Source: SIG701 sp045611685 (GTDB taxonomy: Bacteria; Bacillota; Clostridia; Oscillospirales; CAG-272). Taken from it: a stretch of DNA of 64,000 bases. Positions within the stretch are counted from its first letter, which is position 1. Each line of letters opens with the position of its first letter. A program made the position numbers and the translations under genes. The notes under the pieces are model-generated. The model did not search any database. It was given only the letters and a program-made list of their open reading frames with translations, and was not told the DNA's origin. Shown here piece after piece: positions 49,835 through 58,026 of this stretch. Where the stretch lies: assembly GCA_045611685.1 (NCBI GenBank), contig JAZKXO010000106.1:62001-126000 (forward strand), in the 5' to 3' direction.

Positions 49835-50155
49835 TTACTGTGCGTCTTCAGCATGTACATCAACGCACTTAACGGCAGATTTGAGAATGCGGAGCTTGGT
49901 CTTATCTCCGCTGGTCTCGATAAGGACGGTCTCTTCCTTGATCTGGATGATCTTGCCGATGATGCCGCCGATGGTTGTAATTTCATCTCCCACGGTCAGG
50001 CCGTTGCGCATTGCGTTCGTTTCTTTCTCCTGCTTTTTCTGCGGACGATACATGAGAAAGTAGAAAATGCCGATCATGGCAACGAGCATAATAATCGTGC
50101 CAACTCCGTTGGCGCCGCTTGCAGGGGTAGTCGTTTGCATAAGAAGTGTGGACAT
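49835..50155 (-). CDS. yajC: Sec translocase accessory subunit YajC
   Basis: 106 aa. One membrane helix (about 22-40) followed by FLMYRPQKKQEKETNAMRNG and VGDEITTIGGIIGKIIQIKEETVLIE, the hallmark YajC cytoplasmic domain. YajC associates with SecDF during protein export. The secD and secF genes are not in the window. AGGAGG precedes the start and a good promoter lies upstream. Confidence 0.95.
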   Translation of the reverse strand: MSTLLMQTTTPASGANGVGTIIMLVAMIGIFYFLMYRPQKKQEKETNAMRNGLTVGDEITTIGGIIGKIIQIKEETVLIETSGDKTKLRILKSAVKCVDVHAEDAQ

Positions 50156-50191
50156 AAGAGGTCCCTCCTAAATTGAATTTTATTAATTATT

Positions 50192-50220
50192 ATTATACCG
50201 AATTATGCACGGATAAGCAA
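50192..50220 (-). promoter_or_regulatory. yajC promoter
   Basis: On the minus strand TTGCTT (50220-50215), 17-bp spacer, TATAAT (50197-50192). It lies immediately after the 3' end of the lon-rluB gene block, which shows only a weak AGCA/TGCT stem and T-rich tail as terminator. Confidence 0.72.
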
Positions 50221-50249
50221 GTGTTTTTCAAAAGATAAAGAAACCAGCA

Positions 50250-50663
50250 TTACTGTTGCTCACCGTGGCAAGGGCCGGTATAGTATTTTACAATATCAAG
50301 ATGCGCGACACCGCTCTCGTCGCGCAGAAAGCCCAGTTGTTTCACGAGGATATCATCCGCCCCACCTTGAGGTATTAGCGCCCGTGTGAATCCACAGCGA
50401 TACAAAAAGGCGGTGCAGGCGCGTGCCATGATCATCATAGCTTCATCGTCCTCCACACCGGGGCAAGTGCGAAGAGTATCAATTATGCCATCTGTACCCG
50501 AGAGAGAGAACTGGCACACACCTATAGGGTACCGAACTGTTTCGCTGTCATCCTCACAATCATAAGCAGCATAAGCGAGCGCAGTATCAATGTATGTACC
50601 GCCACACTTTGTTACAAGCTCACGCTGTATACTTTTGTCTTCAATCGGTTTAATCACAAGCAT
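50250..50663 (-). CDS. Unknown small protein at the end of the rluB block
   Basis: 137 aa, cytosolic, acidic. I do not recognise a named family. The layout (MLVIKPIEDKSIQRELVTKC, YPIGVCQFSLSG, DDEAMMIMARACTAFLYRCG, LVKQLGFLRDESG) hints at a reduced GNAT-like fold: a mid-protein beta strand followed by a helix, and a final GF-R segment. No clear acetyl-CoA loop is present. It lies three bases from the rluB start side of the block and is co-transcribed. Six cysteines are notable for its size. Function unknown. Confidence 0.65.
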   Translation of the reverse strand: MLVIKPIEDKSIQRELVTKCGGTYIDTALAYAAYDCEDDSETVRYPIGVCQFSLSGTDGIIDTLRTCPGVEDDEAMMIMARACTAFLYRCGFTRALIPQGGADDILVKQLGFLRDESGVAHLDIVKYYTGPCHGEQQ

Positions 50664-50666
50664 CTT

Positions 50667-51440
50667 TCACACCTCGTTTTTTGATGATAAGAGATAGGTG
50701 ACTTCATCACCGGTCAAATGGCGCCATTTGCCGCTCGGTAAGGAACCGATCTCGATCTTCCCAATAGCAACGCGGCGGAGCCGAAGCACCTTCAGCCCCA
50801 CGATTTCACACATACGCCGAATCTGGCGGTTACGTCCCTCGTGGAGAGTTACCTCAAGGGTGGATGTAATCGTGCCGTCTTCCGTCCGATCGCCGGATGA
50901 GAGGAGAGCTACCTCTACCGGGCGAAGCTTGTATCCGTCAAGCACCATGGGCTCAGTAAGTCTTGCAGCATCATTGTGCGTCAAATTACCTATGACGGTC
51001 AAGTGATACTTCTTCACCACGTTGTGCGACGGATGCATCAGGAGGTTCGCAAGTTCGCCGTCATTCGTACAAAGGAGAAGTCCGTCAGAATACATATCAA
51101 GTCGCCCTACCGGATACACGCGCGTGCCTACGTCTTCTAGGAGATCTCTCACGGTACGGCGTTTTTTTTCATCGGACATCGTGGTAACGTATCCGATCGG
51201 CTTGTTAAGGATAATATATGTATGGCTCTCCGAGCCGTTGTTTTTTTTAATTTCTTTTCCGTTCCAGAGTACAGTATCTCCGGAAGGGTTGATCTTCATG
51301 CCGAGTTCGGCACGAATTCCGTTTACCGTAACAGTTCCGGAGAGGATCTCTGCTTCCGCCGCACGTCTGGAAAGGATGCCGCAATCAGAGAAGTATTTTT
51401 GCAGGCGGACGGTATTGTCTGATATATTTTTATCGTTCAT
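50667..51440 (-). CDS. rluB: Ribosomal large-subunit pseudouridine synthase B
   Basis: 257 aa. N-terminal S4 RNA-binding domain (about 10-70: VRLQKYFSDCGILSRRAAEAEI). The RsuA-family catalytic domain follows, with the active-site Asp in VGRLDMYSDGLLLCTNDGELA, plus HPSHNVVKKYHLTV and LHEGRNRQIRRMCEIVG. It makes pseudouridine in helix 89 of 23S rRNA in relatives. Its position beside dacB, scpAB and sporulation genes matches the order seen in Bacillus and Clostridia. It follows dacB by five bases. Confidence 0.94.
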   Translation of the reverse strand: MNDKNISDNTVRLQKYFSDCGILSRRAAEAEILSGTVTVNGIRAELGMKINPSGDTVLWNGKEIKKNNGSESHTYIILNKPIGYVTTMSDEKKRRTVRDLLEDVGTRVYPVGRLDMYSDGLLLCTNDGELANLLMHPSHNVVKKYHLTVIGNLTHNDAARLTEPMVLDGYKLRPVEVALLSSGDRTEDGTITSTLEVTLHEGRNRQIRRMCEIVGLKVLRLRRVAIGKIEIGSLPSGKWRHLTGDEVTYLLSSKNEV

Positions 51441-51445
51441 AGTCT

Positions 51446-52600
51446 TTACGATTCCGTTTTATTCAAAGATGAAAGATGAAGAGTACTGCGAACACGATCC
51501 CACAAGGAAAGCGGGGCAGATACGCGAGGGGCTTCGACGTCAGCACAAAGGGGGACGCGGGCAATCTCTTTTCCGTCGCAGATAAAGACAAGCTCACCCA
51601 CCTCGTCACCGAGTAAAATCGGCGCCGCAATCGGTCTGTTTGCGAGAAACCTGACAGTAATAGCTCCATGATTTTTCGGGAGGACAGTGGACACCTCAGC
51701 ATGGTTAGACGCAGTGATTTCCGATAGATCAGCGCCAAGGCAGGGAAGTGTGCATCGGTATTCACCGACAGCCGCAAGCGGAACGGACGTATACAGCGAG
51801 AAACCGTAATCAAGGAGAGCAGTATGATCACGCCAGTCATCGGGTGCAGAAAGAGTTACAGCGATCATAGTAACACCATCCCTTTCTGCGGCAGATACGA
51901 GACAGCGGCCGCTTCTTCGCGTATATCCGGTTTTGACCCCGATAGCGCCTTCATACGATTTCAACATTTTATTGTGATTCACAAGAACACGCGTGCCTTC
52001 TGCACCGTTCATGGGAATGGTCGTCTTATAGGTGGAAACTATGCGGGCAAAATCAGGGTTCAAAAGCGCATAACGAGTAAGAAGCGCAAGATCGTACGCC
52101 GTAGTATAGTGCTGCTCGTCATCGAGACCATGCGGATTGGTGAAATGGGACTCAGTCAATCCGATTTCGAGTGCCGTTTCGTTCATTAAATCCGCAAAGG
52201 AAGGGATATCGCCCGCCACGGCAAAAGCGATTGCTGCCGCGGCATCATTTGCGCTTTCCAAAAGAAGAGCGTAAAGCAGTTCTTCCATAGTAAGTGTCTC
52301 GCCTGCTTTAAGATAAACGGACGAGCCCTCAACGCCAACGGCCTTTTCAGAAACAACAACGGTATCCGAAATATTGCAGTGCTCAAACGCAACGAGTGCG
52401 GTGAGAATTTTTGTTGTGCTTGCCATGGGCATCTGCCTGTGTGCGTTCACATCAACCAATACCGTACCGTTCTCCGCCTCCATCAAAACAGCCGATGATG
52501 CGGATACGCCCGGCGTAGCACAAGCAGATGGAATAAGAATGTGCAGAATAGAGAACACCGCACATAGAATGCAAAGTTTTTTCACAGAAATCAACTCCAT
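51446..52600 (-). CDS. D-alanyl-D-alanine carboxypeptidase (DacB/DacF type)
   Basis: 384 aa. A signal peptide ends at ACA (about 28), then the S11 peptidase domain: SxxK as STTK (61-64), SxN as SAN in LLESANDAAAAIA, and KTG in IGVKTGYTRRSG. A C-terminal beta domain follows without an obvious membrane anchor (PBP5_C-like, about 285-370). It trims the terminal D-Ala of peptidoglycan stem peptides outside the membrane. In Bacillus the gene in this position (dacB) or its relative dacF acts in spore cortex formation, which fits the gerW neighbour. Specific paralogue uncertain. Confidence 0.9.
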   Translation of the reverse strand: MELISVKKLCILCAVFSILHILIPSACATPGVSASSAVLMEAENGTVLVDVNAHRQMPMASTTKILTALVAFEHCNISDTVVVSEKAVGVEGSSVYLKAGETLTMEELLYALLLESANDAAAAIAFAVAGDIPSFADLMNETALEIGLTESHFTNPHGLDDEQHYTTAYDLALLTRYALLNPDFARIVSTYKTTIPMNGAEGTRVLVNHNKMLKSYEGAIGVKTGYTRRSGRCLVSAAERDGVTMIAVTLSAPDDWRDHTALLDYGFSLYTSVPLAAVGEYRCTLPCLGADLSEITASNHAEVSTVLPKNHGAITVRFLANRPIAAPILLGDEVGELVFICDGKEIARVPLCADVEAPRVSAPLSLWDRVRSTLHLSSLNKTES

Positions 52601-52669
52601 TTAGGTTTGATACAGTTATCATTTCACCTAACGGCAGAAGTATGAGAGGTGATTTCTGAGCCGCGCGGA

Positions 52670-53125
52670 TTATTCTTCCGCTTCAGCAGAATCCTTCTCA
52701 GAGGAATCTTTTTTAGGGAAAAGCGCTTTTACTTTTTCAATAAGTTCAGGGGAGCGCTCCAAAAGCCCAATGATCTGCGATACGGGATCATTTGCTTCTT
52801 TGGTCGGTTCATTTACGTTTAGAAGCTGTACGTCACCATTCTTGTCAACAACGAGAAACGCAACAGGGGAGACGGTAAGTCCGGTCCCGCCGCCGCCGCC
52901 AAAGTTATTGGTGTTAGCTTTGGGTGCATTCTGCGCGGCACCGCCCTTACCCGCGTAATCAAGTCCGCCGGATGCGAATCCCACAAAAACCTTCGATACG
53001 GGGATAACGGTCGTTCCGTTTGCCGTTGTGATCGGTGTACCGATAACGGTGTTCGTGTCCACCATTGCCTGGATACTGTCGAGGGACGTTTTGATAATGT
53101 CGTTAAGTTTGTTGTTCTCGCTCAT
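52670..53125 (-). CDS. gerW: Sporulation protein GerW (YtfJ)
   Basis: 151 aa, no signal peptide. The family pattern is clear: LNDIIKTSLDSIQAMVDTNTV, VIPVSKVFVGFASGG, a Gly-rich loop FGGGGGTGLTVSPVAFLVV and KNGDVQLLNV. GerW is needed for proper germination of Bacillus subtilis spores. It is preceded by its usual partner, the DUF2953 gene, with nine bases between. A 69-bp gap separates it from dacB downstream. Confidence 0.94.
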   Translation of the reverse strand: MSENNKLNDIIKTSLDSIQAMVDTNTVIGTPITTANGTTVIPVSKVFVGFASGGLDYAGKGGAAQNAPKANTNNFGGGGGTGLTVSPVAFLVVDKNGDVQLLNVNEPTKEANDPVSQIIGLLERSPELIEKVKALFPKKDSSEKDSAEAEE

Positions 53126-53134
53126 CTTTATACC

Positions 53135-53839
53135 TCATATCTGCGCATTTTTGCGCTGAATTTTTTCTTTAATAATGCGAATTAAGGCTGTGAATGCCAC
53201 ATTGATAAAAAGCCAGAGATTTACGCTGAAAACAAGCGAAATATCCGCAGTCGTTTTTTTAGCAAGAAAATCGGGGACAACGGAAATGTACTCGTTTTTC
53301 TTTCGATAGAAGCGTGTTTTTTGTTCCAGGAGTTCAAAAAGATACGCAACGCCTTGCGCAACGATTCCGTACGTGATTGCCGTTTTCGCGGCATCTTCAC
53401 CACCTACGGTGATGCGAACGCGTGCGACATCAATGCGGAGCTTACCAAAAAACTTATCAAGTACAGCACCGACGGTGGAAAGCAGGAGAGAAACCATAGA
53501 AGGCTCGTCGCTCACTTCGATGTCTTTTGGAAGTTTTTTGTTTTTTTCTTTTTTCTTCGCTTCTTTTGCGGCCTTTTTCCTTTGTTCTTTGTCAATTTGC
53601 TTTTGTCGCTTTTTCTTTTCTTTTCGAGCGTCTTCCAAAAGGCGCTTTTGATGTTTTTTTAGTGTGAAATCCCGCAGTCGGATCATCTTTTTCCGTTTTG
53701 GGACAAGCGGGATACGTATTCCTAGAACGGAAATCGAGACGGTAACATCTTCTCGACACCCGACACTAATTTTTACATTAACGAAAAGGATCAGCAAAAG
53801 GAAGGCAAGGACAGTTAACAGAATCCAAAGCCAAGTCAT
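53135..53839 (-). CDS. DUF2953 membrane protein (YtfI-like)
   Basis: 234 aa. An N-terminal membrane helix (2-22) leads to a beta segment (VNVKISVGCREDVTVSISVLG). A 50-residue Lys/Glu/Gln stretch of about 70-120, predicted as a long charged helix, follows, then the DUF2953 core (LLLSTVGAVLDKFFGKLRID, RVRITVGGEDAAKTAITYG) and a C-terminal hydrophobic helix. The gene pair with gerW/ytfJ is conserved across spore formers, so a sporulation role is likely. The charged insert is longer than I would expect. Confidence 0.82.
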   Translation of the reverse strand: MTWLWILLTVLAFLLLILFVNVKISVGCREDVTVSISVLGIRIPLVPKRKKMIRLRDFTLKKHQKRLLEDARKEKKKRQKQIDKEQRKKAAKEAKKKEKNKKLPKDIEVSDEPSMVSLLLSTVGAVLDKFFGKLRIDVARVRITVGGEDAAKTAITYGIVAQGVAYLFELLEQKTRFYRKKNEYISVVPDFLAKKTTADISLVFSVNLWLFINVAFTALIRIIKEKIQRKNAQI

Positions 53840-53848
53840 TCTCTAACC

Positions 53849-54520
53849 TCAATTATCTTCGGAAGTGGAATCGGATGCCTCGTTCGCCTCGTCGTTTGTA
53901 TTTCGGTCTTCAAGCGGAAGTATGTTTTCTGCGGCAGCCTCCGCCTTTTGGTGAACGGATACAACAGGCAGTTCGCGGAGCGAGGAGATACCAAACACGC
54001 GCAGAAAATCAGATGTAGTGCGATAGAGCAAAGGACGCCCGGGAACGTCAAGACGTCCACACGGCTCAATCAGGCGCTTTTCACAAAGCACGTTGATGCT
54101 GTAGCTGGAATCGACACCGCGAACGGTATCGACGTACACGCGGGTCACAGGCTCGTTATAAGCAACGATTGCCAAAACCTCAATAGAGGACGCAGAGAGG
54201 TTGCCACCACGCTTGATACCCAGCGCATCGCGTATTGCCTGACCGTACTGTTCTTTGGTGCAAAGCTGGCAGGAATCGGGAAAGAGGAGAAGCATTATGC
54301 CACGCGGGAGGGAAGAAGCAGGATCATTATACTCCGCTTCAAACTCACTTACGATTCTTTTTACCGCCGCCGGCGTCATAGACAGTACCTCAGCCAGTTT
54401 ATCATACTTTACCGGATGCCCTGCGGCGAAGAGAATCGCCTCGATCGTTCGTTTCGCCTCAATTACAGAAGCAGAATCAACGGATTCTTCAAGCGGAATA
54501 GTATTTGTAAAATTATCCAT
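53849..54520 (-). CDS. scpB: Segregation and condensation protein B
   Basis: 223 aa. Two winged-helix domains: the first (about 20-95) begins RTIEAILFAAGHPVKYDKLAEVL and the second (about 100-175) holds ALGIKRGGNLSASSIEVLAIVAYNEPVTR and the VRGVDSSYSINVLCEKRLIEPCGR signature. It dimerises and joins ScpA and SMC in the condensin complex that organises and segregates the chromosome. An acidic Asn/Glu-rich tail ends the protein. It follows scpA by 27 bp. Confidence 0.95.
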   Translation of the reverse strand: MDNFTNTIPLEESVDSASVIEAKRTIEAILFAAGHPVKYDKLAEVLSMTPAAVKRIVSEFEAEYNDPASSLPRGIMLLLFPDSCQLCTKEQYGQAIRDALGIKRGGNLSASSIEVLAIVAYNEPVTRVYVDTVRGVDSSYSINVLCEKRLIEPCGRLDVPGRPLLYRTTSDFLRVFGISSLRELPVVSVHQKAEAAAENILPLEDRNTNDEANEASDSTSEDN

Positions 54521-54547
54521 CGTTTATACAGCCCATCACAGGCAAAT

Positions 54548-55339
54548 TTAAGAATTTGCGCTGTCCTTCAGTATTTTTGAGATTGCTTCAACATCCGACT
54601 CTGGATTCAGACGAATAGCGGCAGAATCATCGGCAGAAATGACACCTTCGGAGGAATAGTCGGATTCCAGAAGAAGAACGCATCCCGCTTTCAGGAGTTC
54701 CAGCATTGCCATAAACATAGCAATCGCAGTAGATCTGTTTTTTCTCGCAGAAGCAAAATATTGGTTGAGCGTAACAGGTGTGCCGCCTTTGAGCGTATCC
54801 ATAAGGACGGTGGCAACGGATGCTACGGTTACAGTTTTTCGCTTGATAAGCGGTTCAAACTGGCGGATCGCCTCTTCATCCGTTACTCGCACTTCTGACA
54901 GCATACGGATCATTGCACGCGTCAAGAGTTGCACGTCATGATCGGCAACATAGGCATTGTCCGCCTTAATCTCGTCCGTGTCTTTGATCATACGCGAGCC
55001 GTACTGCGCGAACATTCGATTCAGTGAAACCGACGCTTCTTTCGTTCGCTGATATTCCAGCATAGCAGCGGCAAGCGCGGCACGGGGGTCTTCGTCTGTT
55101 TCTTCATTGCGCGGCAAGAGCATTTTACTCTTAATGAGCATCAGTTCGCTTGCCATCACAATAAACTCGGCGGATATTTCGATATCCATTTTTTCGGCAG
55201 CCTCTATGTATTCCATGTATTGCGCACACAAAAGGGAAATGGGGATATCGTCAATATTGATTTTGTTTTTCTCCACCAGTGTCAAAAGAAGATCTAAAGG
55301 ACCCTCAAACTGGTCGAGCCTGTATTTCAGTTCTTCCAT
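54548..55339 (-). CDS. scpA: Segregation and condensation protein A (kleisin)
   Basis: 263 aa. Kleisin that bridges the SMC heads and binds ScpB. The start YRLDQFEGPLDLLLTLVEKNKINI is the family hallmark, followed by ISAEFIVMASELMLIKSKMLLP. The middle is variable and the C-terminal winged helix (about 190-260) contains FMAMLELLKAGCVLL. It is six bases downstream of the M50 protease gene. Confidence 0.95.
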   Translation of the reverse strand: MEELKYRLDQFEGPLDLLLTLVEKNKINIDDIPISLLCAQYMEYIEAAEKMDIEISAEFIVMASELMLIKSKMLLPRNEETDEDPRAALAAAMLEYQRTKEASVSLNRMFAQYGSRMIKDTDEIKADNAYVADHDVQLLTRAMIRMLSEVRVTDEEAIRQFEPLIKRKTVTVASVATVLMDTLKGGTPVTLNQYFASARKNRSTAIAMFMAMLELLKAGCVLLLESDYSSEGVISADDSAAIRLNPESDVEAISKILKDSANS

Positions 55340-55345
55340 AGCGCC

Positions 55346-56026
55346 TCACAGAAACGGAATCAAATCAATAATTAAAGCCATACCGCTGTAAAGAGAACCG
55401 GTAAGGAAAGAAAGCGGCAGATCTAAAATATCGAGCCACAAAAGAGCGAACAAACCAAGCGTTATGTAGCGCTCATTCTTCCACACCCACATTTGCGCAC
55501 GTGGCGGCAAAAAAAGCATAAGAAGTCTGGATCCGTCGAGCGGAGGCACGGGAAGCAGATTAAACACAGCGAACGAAATATTGAGCTGCGTGAACAGTGA
55601 GAAGAAGAGGATAGCAGTCGTACCAACGGTAAAGCCGAATGCGGTGAAATTAGTGCTGTTTTGGGTGGAAACGGTCAAAACAGCCGTCAGTATCCGGGTG
55701 ATCAGCATGCCGACAAATCCCAGGAGAATATTTGTCAAAGGACCGGCAAGCGCCACGATCGCCATATCCCGACGCGGTTTCTTGAAGTGCCGCGTATTGA
55801 TCGGCACGGGTTTCGCCCACCCAAAACCAAGAAGAAGCATGGAAAGAGCGCCAAGAGGATCAAGGTGCTTTAGTGGGTTCAGCGTCAAACGACCGAAGCT
55901 TCTGGCAGTCGGATCCCCCGCCCTATAGGCGGCATATCCGTGCGCGAATTCGTGAAACGTAATCGCGATCAGGATGGACGGGATAGATATTAGCATGGAA
56001 ATTAGTCGAGCTCTCAACTCAAACAT
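55346..56026 (-). CDS. Site-2 protease family (M50) intramembrane metalloprotease
   Basis: 226 aa, about six membrane helices, no PDZ domain. The zinc motif HEFAH (HExxH, about 25-29) lies in the first part of the protein. The second motif NLLPVPPLDGSRLL supplies the Asp ligand (about 167-180). Members of this compact group cleave membrane-embedded regulators; SpoIVFB is a distant relative, but the housekeeping location next to scpA argues against that role here. It is co-transcribed between lysA (41 bp) and scpA. Confidence 0.9.
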   Translation of the reverse strand: MFELRARLISMLISIPSILIAITFHEFAHGYAAYRAGDPTARSFGRLTLNPLKHLDPLGALSMLLLGFGWAKPVPINTRHFKKPRRDMAIVALAGPLTNILLGFVGMLITRILTAVLTVSTQNSTNFTAFGFTVGTTAILFFSLFTQLNISFAVFNLLPVPPLDGSRLLMLFLPPRAQMWVWKNERYITLGLFALLWLDILDLPLSFLTGSLYSGMALIIDLIPFL

Positions 56027-56067
56027 CCCAAGACGACACTCCTTTTATGATGATTCATGCGTACAGA

Positions 56068-57372
56068 TCAGTTGTCAAGCGCCGCAACATCCTCGTATGT
56101 TTCACGGCGGACAGCAACACGTGCCTTTCCTGCTGAAACCATGATCACGGGCGGCTTCGGAAGGCGATTGTAGTTTGATGCCATCGAATAATTGTACGCG
56201 CCCGTCACGAGAACTGCGAGGATATCATGACGGCTGACAGGAGCGATCATAGCATCTTCCGCGATGAGGTCACCGCTTTCACAGCAACGGCCTGCGATTG
56301 TGCAGGGATAGTTCGGCTTGAGGTTCGCTTTTTCAGCGGCAACGATCGTGTAGCGGGACTGATAAAGTGCATAGCGCGGGTTGTCCGGCATACCGCCGTC
56401 TATTGAAACGTAATTACGGAATCCGGGAATCTCTTTGACACTTCCGACGGTATAAAGAGTAATGCCGGACGCGGCAACGATAGAGCGACCTGGCTCCATC
56501 ATGATGGCAGGCTTTTTTATACCGCATTTTTTGCATTGAGCGTCGATTTTCTCACCAAGCGCTTTGATATTGGCAACATAATCAATTTCGGGATCATCTT
56601 CAGTGTAGCGCACGCCGAATCCGCCGCCAATATTGAGAATAGGGAAAGAGACATTATACTCGCTGTGAAGCTTCGCAAGAAACGCAATCATAATATCTGC
56701 AGCATCTGCGAAAGGCTCAAAATCAAAAATCTGAGATCCGACGTGGCAATGAAGTCCGTCGAGCAGGATATGCGGTGTGTTCAGAGCCTCGGCAACAATT
56801 TTCTGGGCCTGGCCTGTCACGATCGCGGAACCGAATTTGGAATCCACATTTCCCGTGATAATCTTCTTATGCGTGTGAGGATCAATACCGGGCGTGATGC
56901 GAAGGAGAATTTTTTGGGTTACACCCATTTCCTTGGCAATAACGGAAAGCGCTTTTAGCTCCTCCTCGGAATCAACAACTATATGGCCAACGCCCAAAGA
57001 GATAGCATAATGAAGATCAGCATCCGTTTTATTATTTCCGTGGAAATAAGCGTTCTGCATAGGGTAGCCGGCGGCATTCGCCGTATATAACTCACCGGGG
57101 GATACACAGTCGGCAGCCATGCCTTCCTCTGCCATAATGCGATAGATCTCTTTACAGCAAAACGCTTTCCCGGCGTAAACAGGTGCCGACGCCCCGCCGA
57201 AAGAATCGGCAAAGGCGGATTTATACATCCGGCACATACCACGGATGAAATCCTCATCCATCACGTAGGCAGGCGTACCGTATGTACGTGCAAGATCAAT
57301 CGTATCGAGGCCGCCGATTGTTAAATGTCCGTTTTCGTTTACGCCGTAGCAAGAGTGAAGCAGCGATTGCAT
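56068..57372 (-). CDS. lysA: Diaminopimelate decarboxylase
   Basis: 434 aa PLP enzyme of fold type III making L-lysine from meso-diaminopimelate. The PLP Lys is in PVYAGKAFCCKEI (about 62). HCHVGSQI, NIGGGFGVRYTEDD, MMEPGRSIVAASG and the C-terminal CCESGD with its catalytic Cys are all present. The gap to engB upstream is 27 bp, so it belongs to the lon block rather than to a lysine operon. Confidence 0.97.
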   Translation of the reverse strand: MQSLLHSCYGVNENGHLTIGGLDTIDLARTYGTPAYVMDEDFIRGMCRMYKSAFADSFGGASAPVYAGKAFCCKEIYRIMAEEGMAADCVSPGELYTANAAGYPMQNAYFHGNNKTDADLHYAISLGVGHIVVDSEEELKALSVIAKEMGVTQKILLRITPGIDPHTHKKIITGNVDSKFGSAIVTGQAQKIVAEALNTPHILLDGLHCHVGSQIFDFEPFADAADIMIAFLAKLHSEYNVSFPILNIGGGFGVRYTEDDPEIDYVANIKALGEKIDAQCKKCGIKKPAIMMEPGRSIVAASGITLYTVGSVKEIPGFRNYVSIDGGMPDNPRYALYQSRYTIVAAEKANLKPNYPCTIAGRCCESGDLIAEDAMIAPVSRHDILAVLVTGAYNYSMASNYNRLPKPPVIMVSAGKARVAVRRETYEDVAALDN

Positions 57373-57399
57373 AGAACAGTCCTCTTTTGATAGTTTTGT

Positions 57400-58011
57400 T
57401 TATTTTGTGTCCAGTTTTGCGTAGGCGAGAATTTCTTCCCACAGATCGTCCCGCCCGGCACCGCTCTGCGCAGAGGAGAGAACGATGCATCCGGCGTCTG
57501 CAACGTCGGGATCAGCTTGGATCTTTTCGATGAATGCGTTTCGTTCCGTTGTATTCAGTTTATCAATTTTTGTGGCAACGACGATGTGCGGTATTTCCGC
57601 TTGACGGAGGAACGAGAGCATATCTCGGTCATCAGCCGTCGGACCGACACGGCTGTCTATAAGTTGCACAACGAGCCGGAGCAGATCAATGTTTTTATTG
57701 GCCGTGAAATAACCGTCCGTAAGCTGAGACCACTTTAGTTTGTCAGCAGGAGCGCGTTTCGCAAATCCGTATCCGGGCAGATCCACTAAAAACAATTTTC
57801 TGTCGATGTCGTAAAAGTTGATCGTAATCGTTTTACCGGGCGATCCGCTGACGCGTGCGAGTGATTTTCGACCGATAAGGGTGTTGATAATCGAACTCTT
57901 ACCTACGTTGGATCGCCCCGAAAAAGCAATCTGGGGGATAGGATCCGCCGGAATCTGATCAGGTCGCCCGACAGAGGTTTTCAAATGCACGTTATTGAGA
58001 TTCAGCTTCAT
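57400..58011 (-). CDS. engB: Ribosome biogenesis GTPase EngB (YsxC)
   Basis: 203 aa. G1 is SGRSNVGKSS (31-40), G2 near GKTITINF, G3 DLPGYGFAKR, G4 ATKIDK and G5 LSSAQSG. It is needed for 50S subunit assembly in Bacillus. It is encoded directly after lon (15 bp), the same order as lonA-ysxC in Bacillus and many Clostridia. Confidence 0.96.
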   Translation of the reverse strand: MKLNLNNVHLKTSVGRPDQIPADPIPQIAFSGRSNVGKSSIINTLIGRKSLARVSGSPGKTITINFYDIDRKLFLVDLPGYGFAKRAPADKLKWSQLTDGYFTANKNIDLLRLVVQLIDSRVGPTADDRDMLSFLRQAEIPHIVVATKIDKLNTTERNAFIEKIQADPDVADAGCIVLSSAQSGAGRDDLWEEILAYAKLDTK

Positions 58012-58026
58012 GCGCCGAGCCTCCTT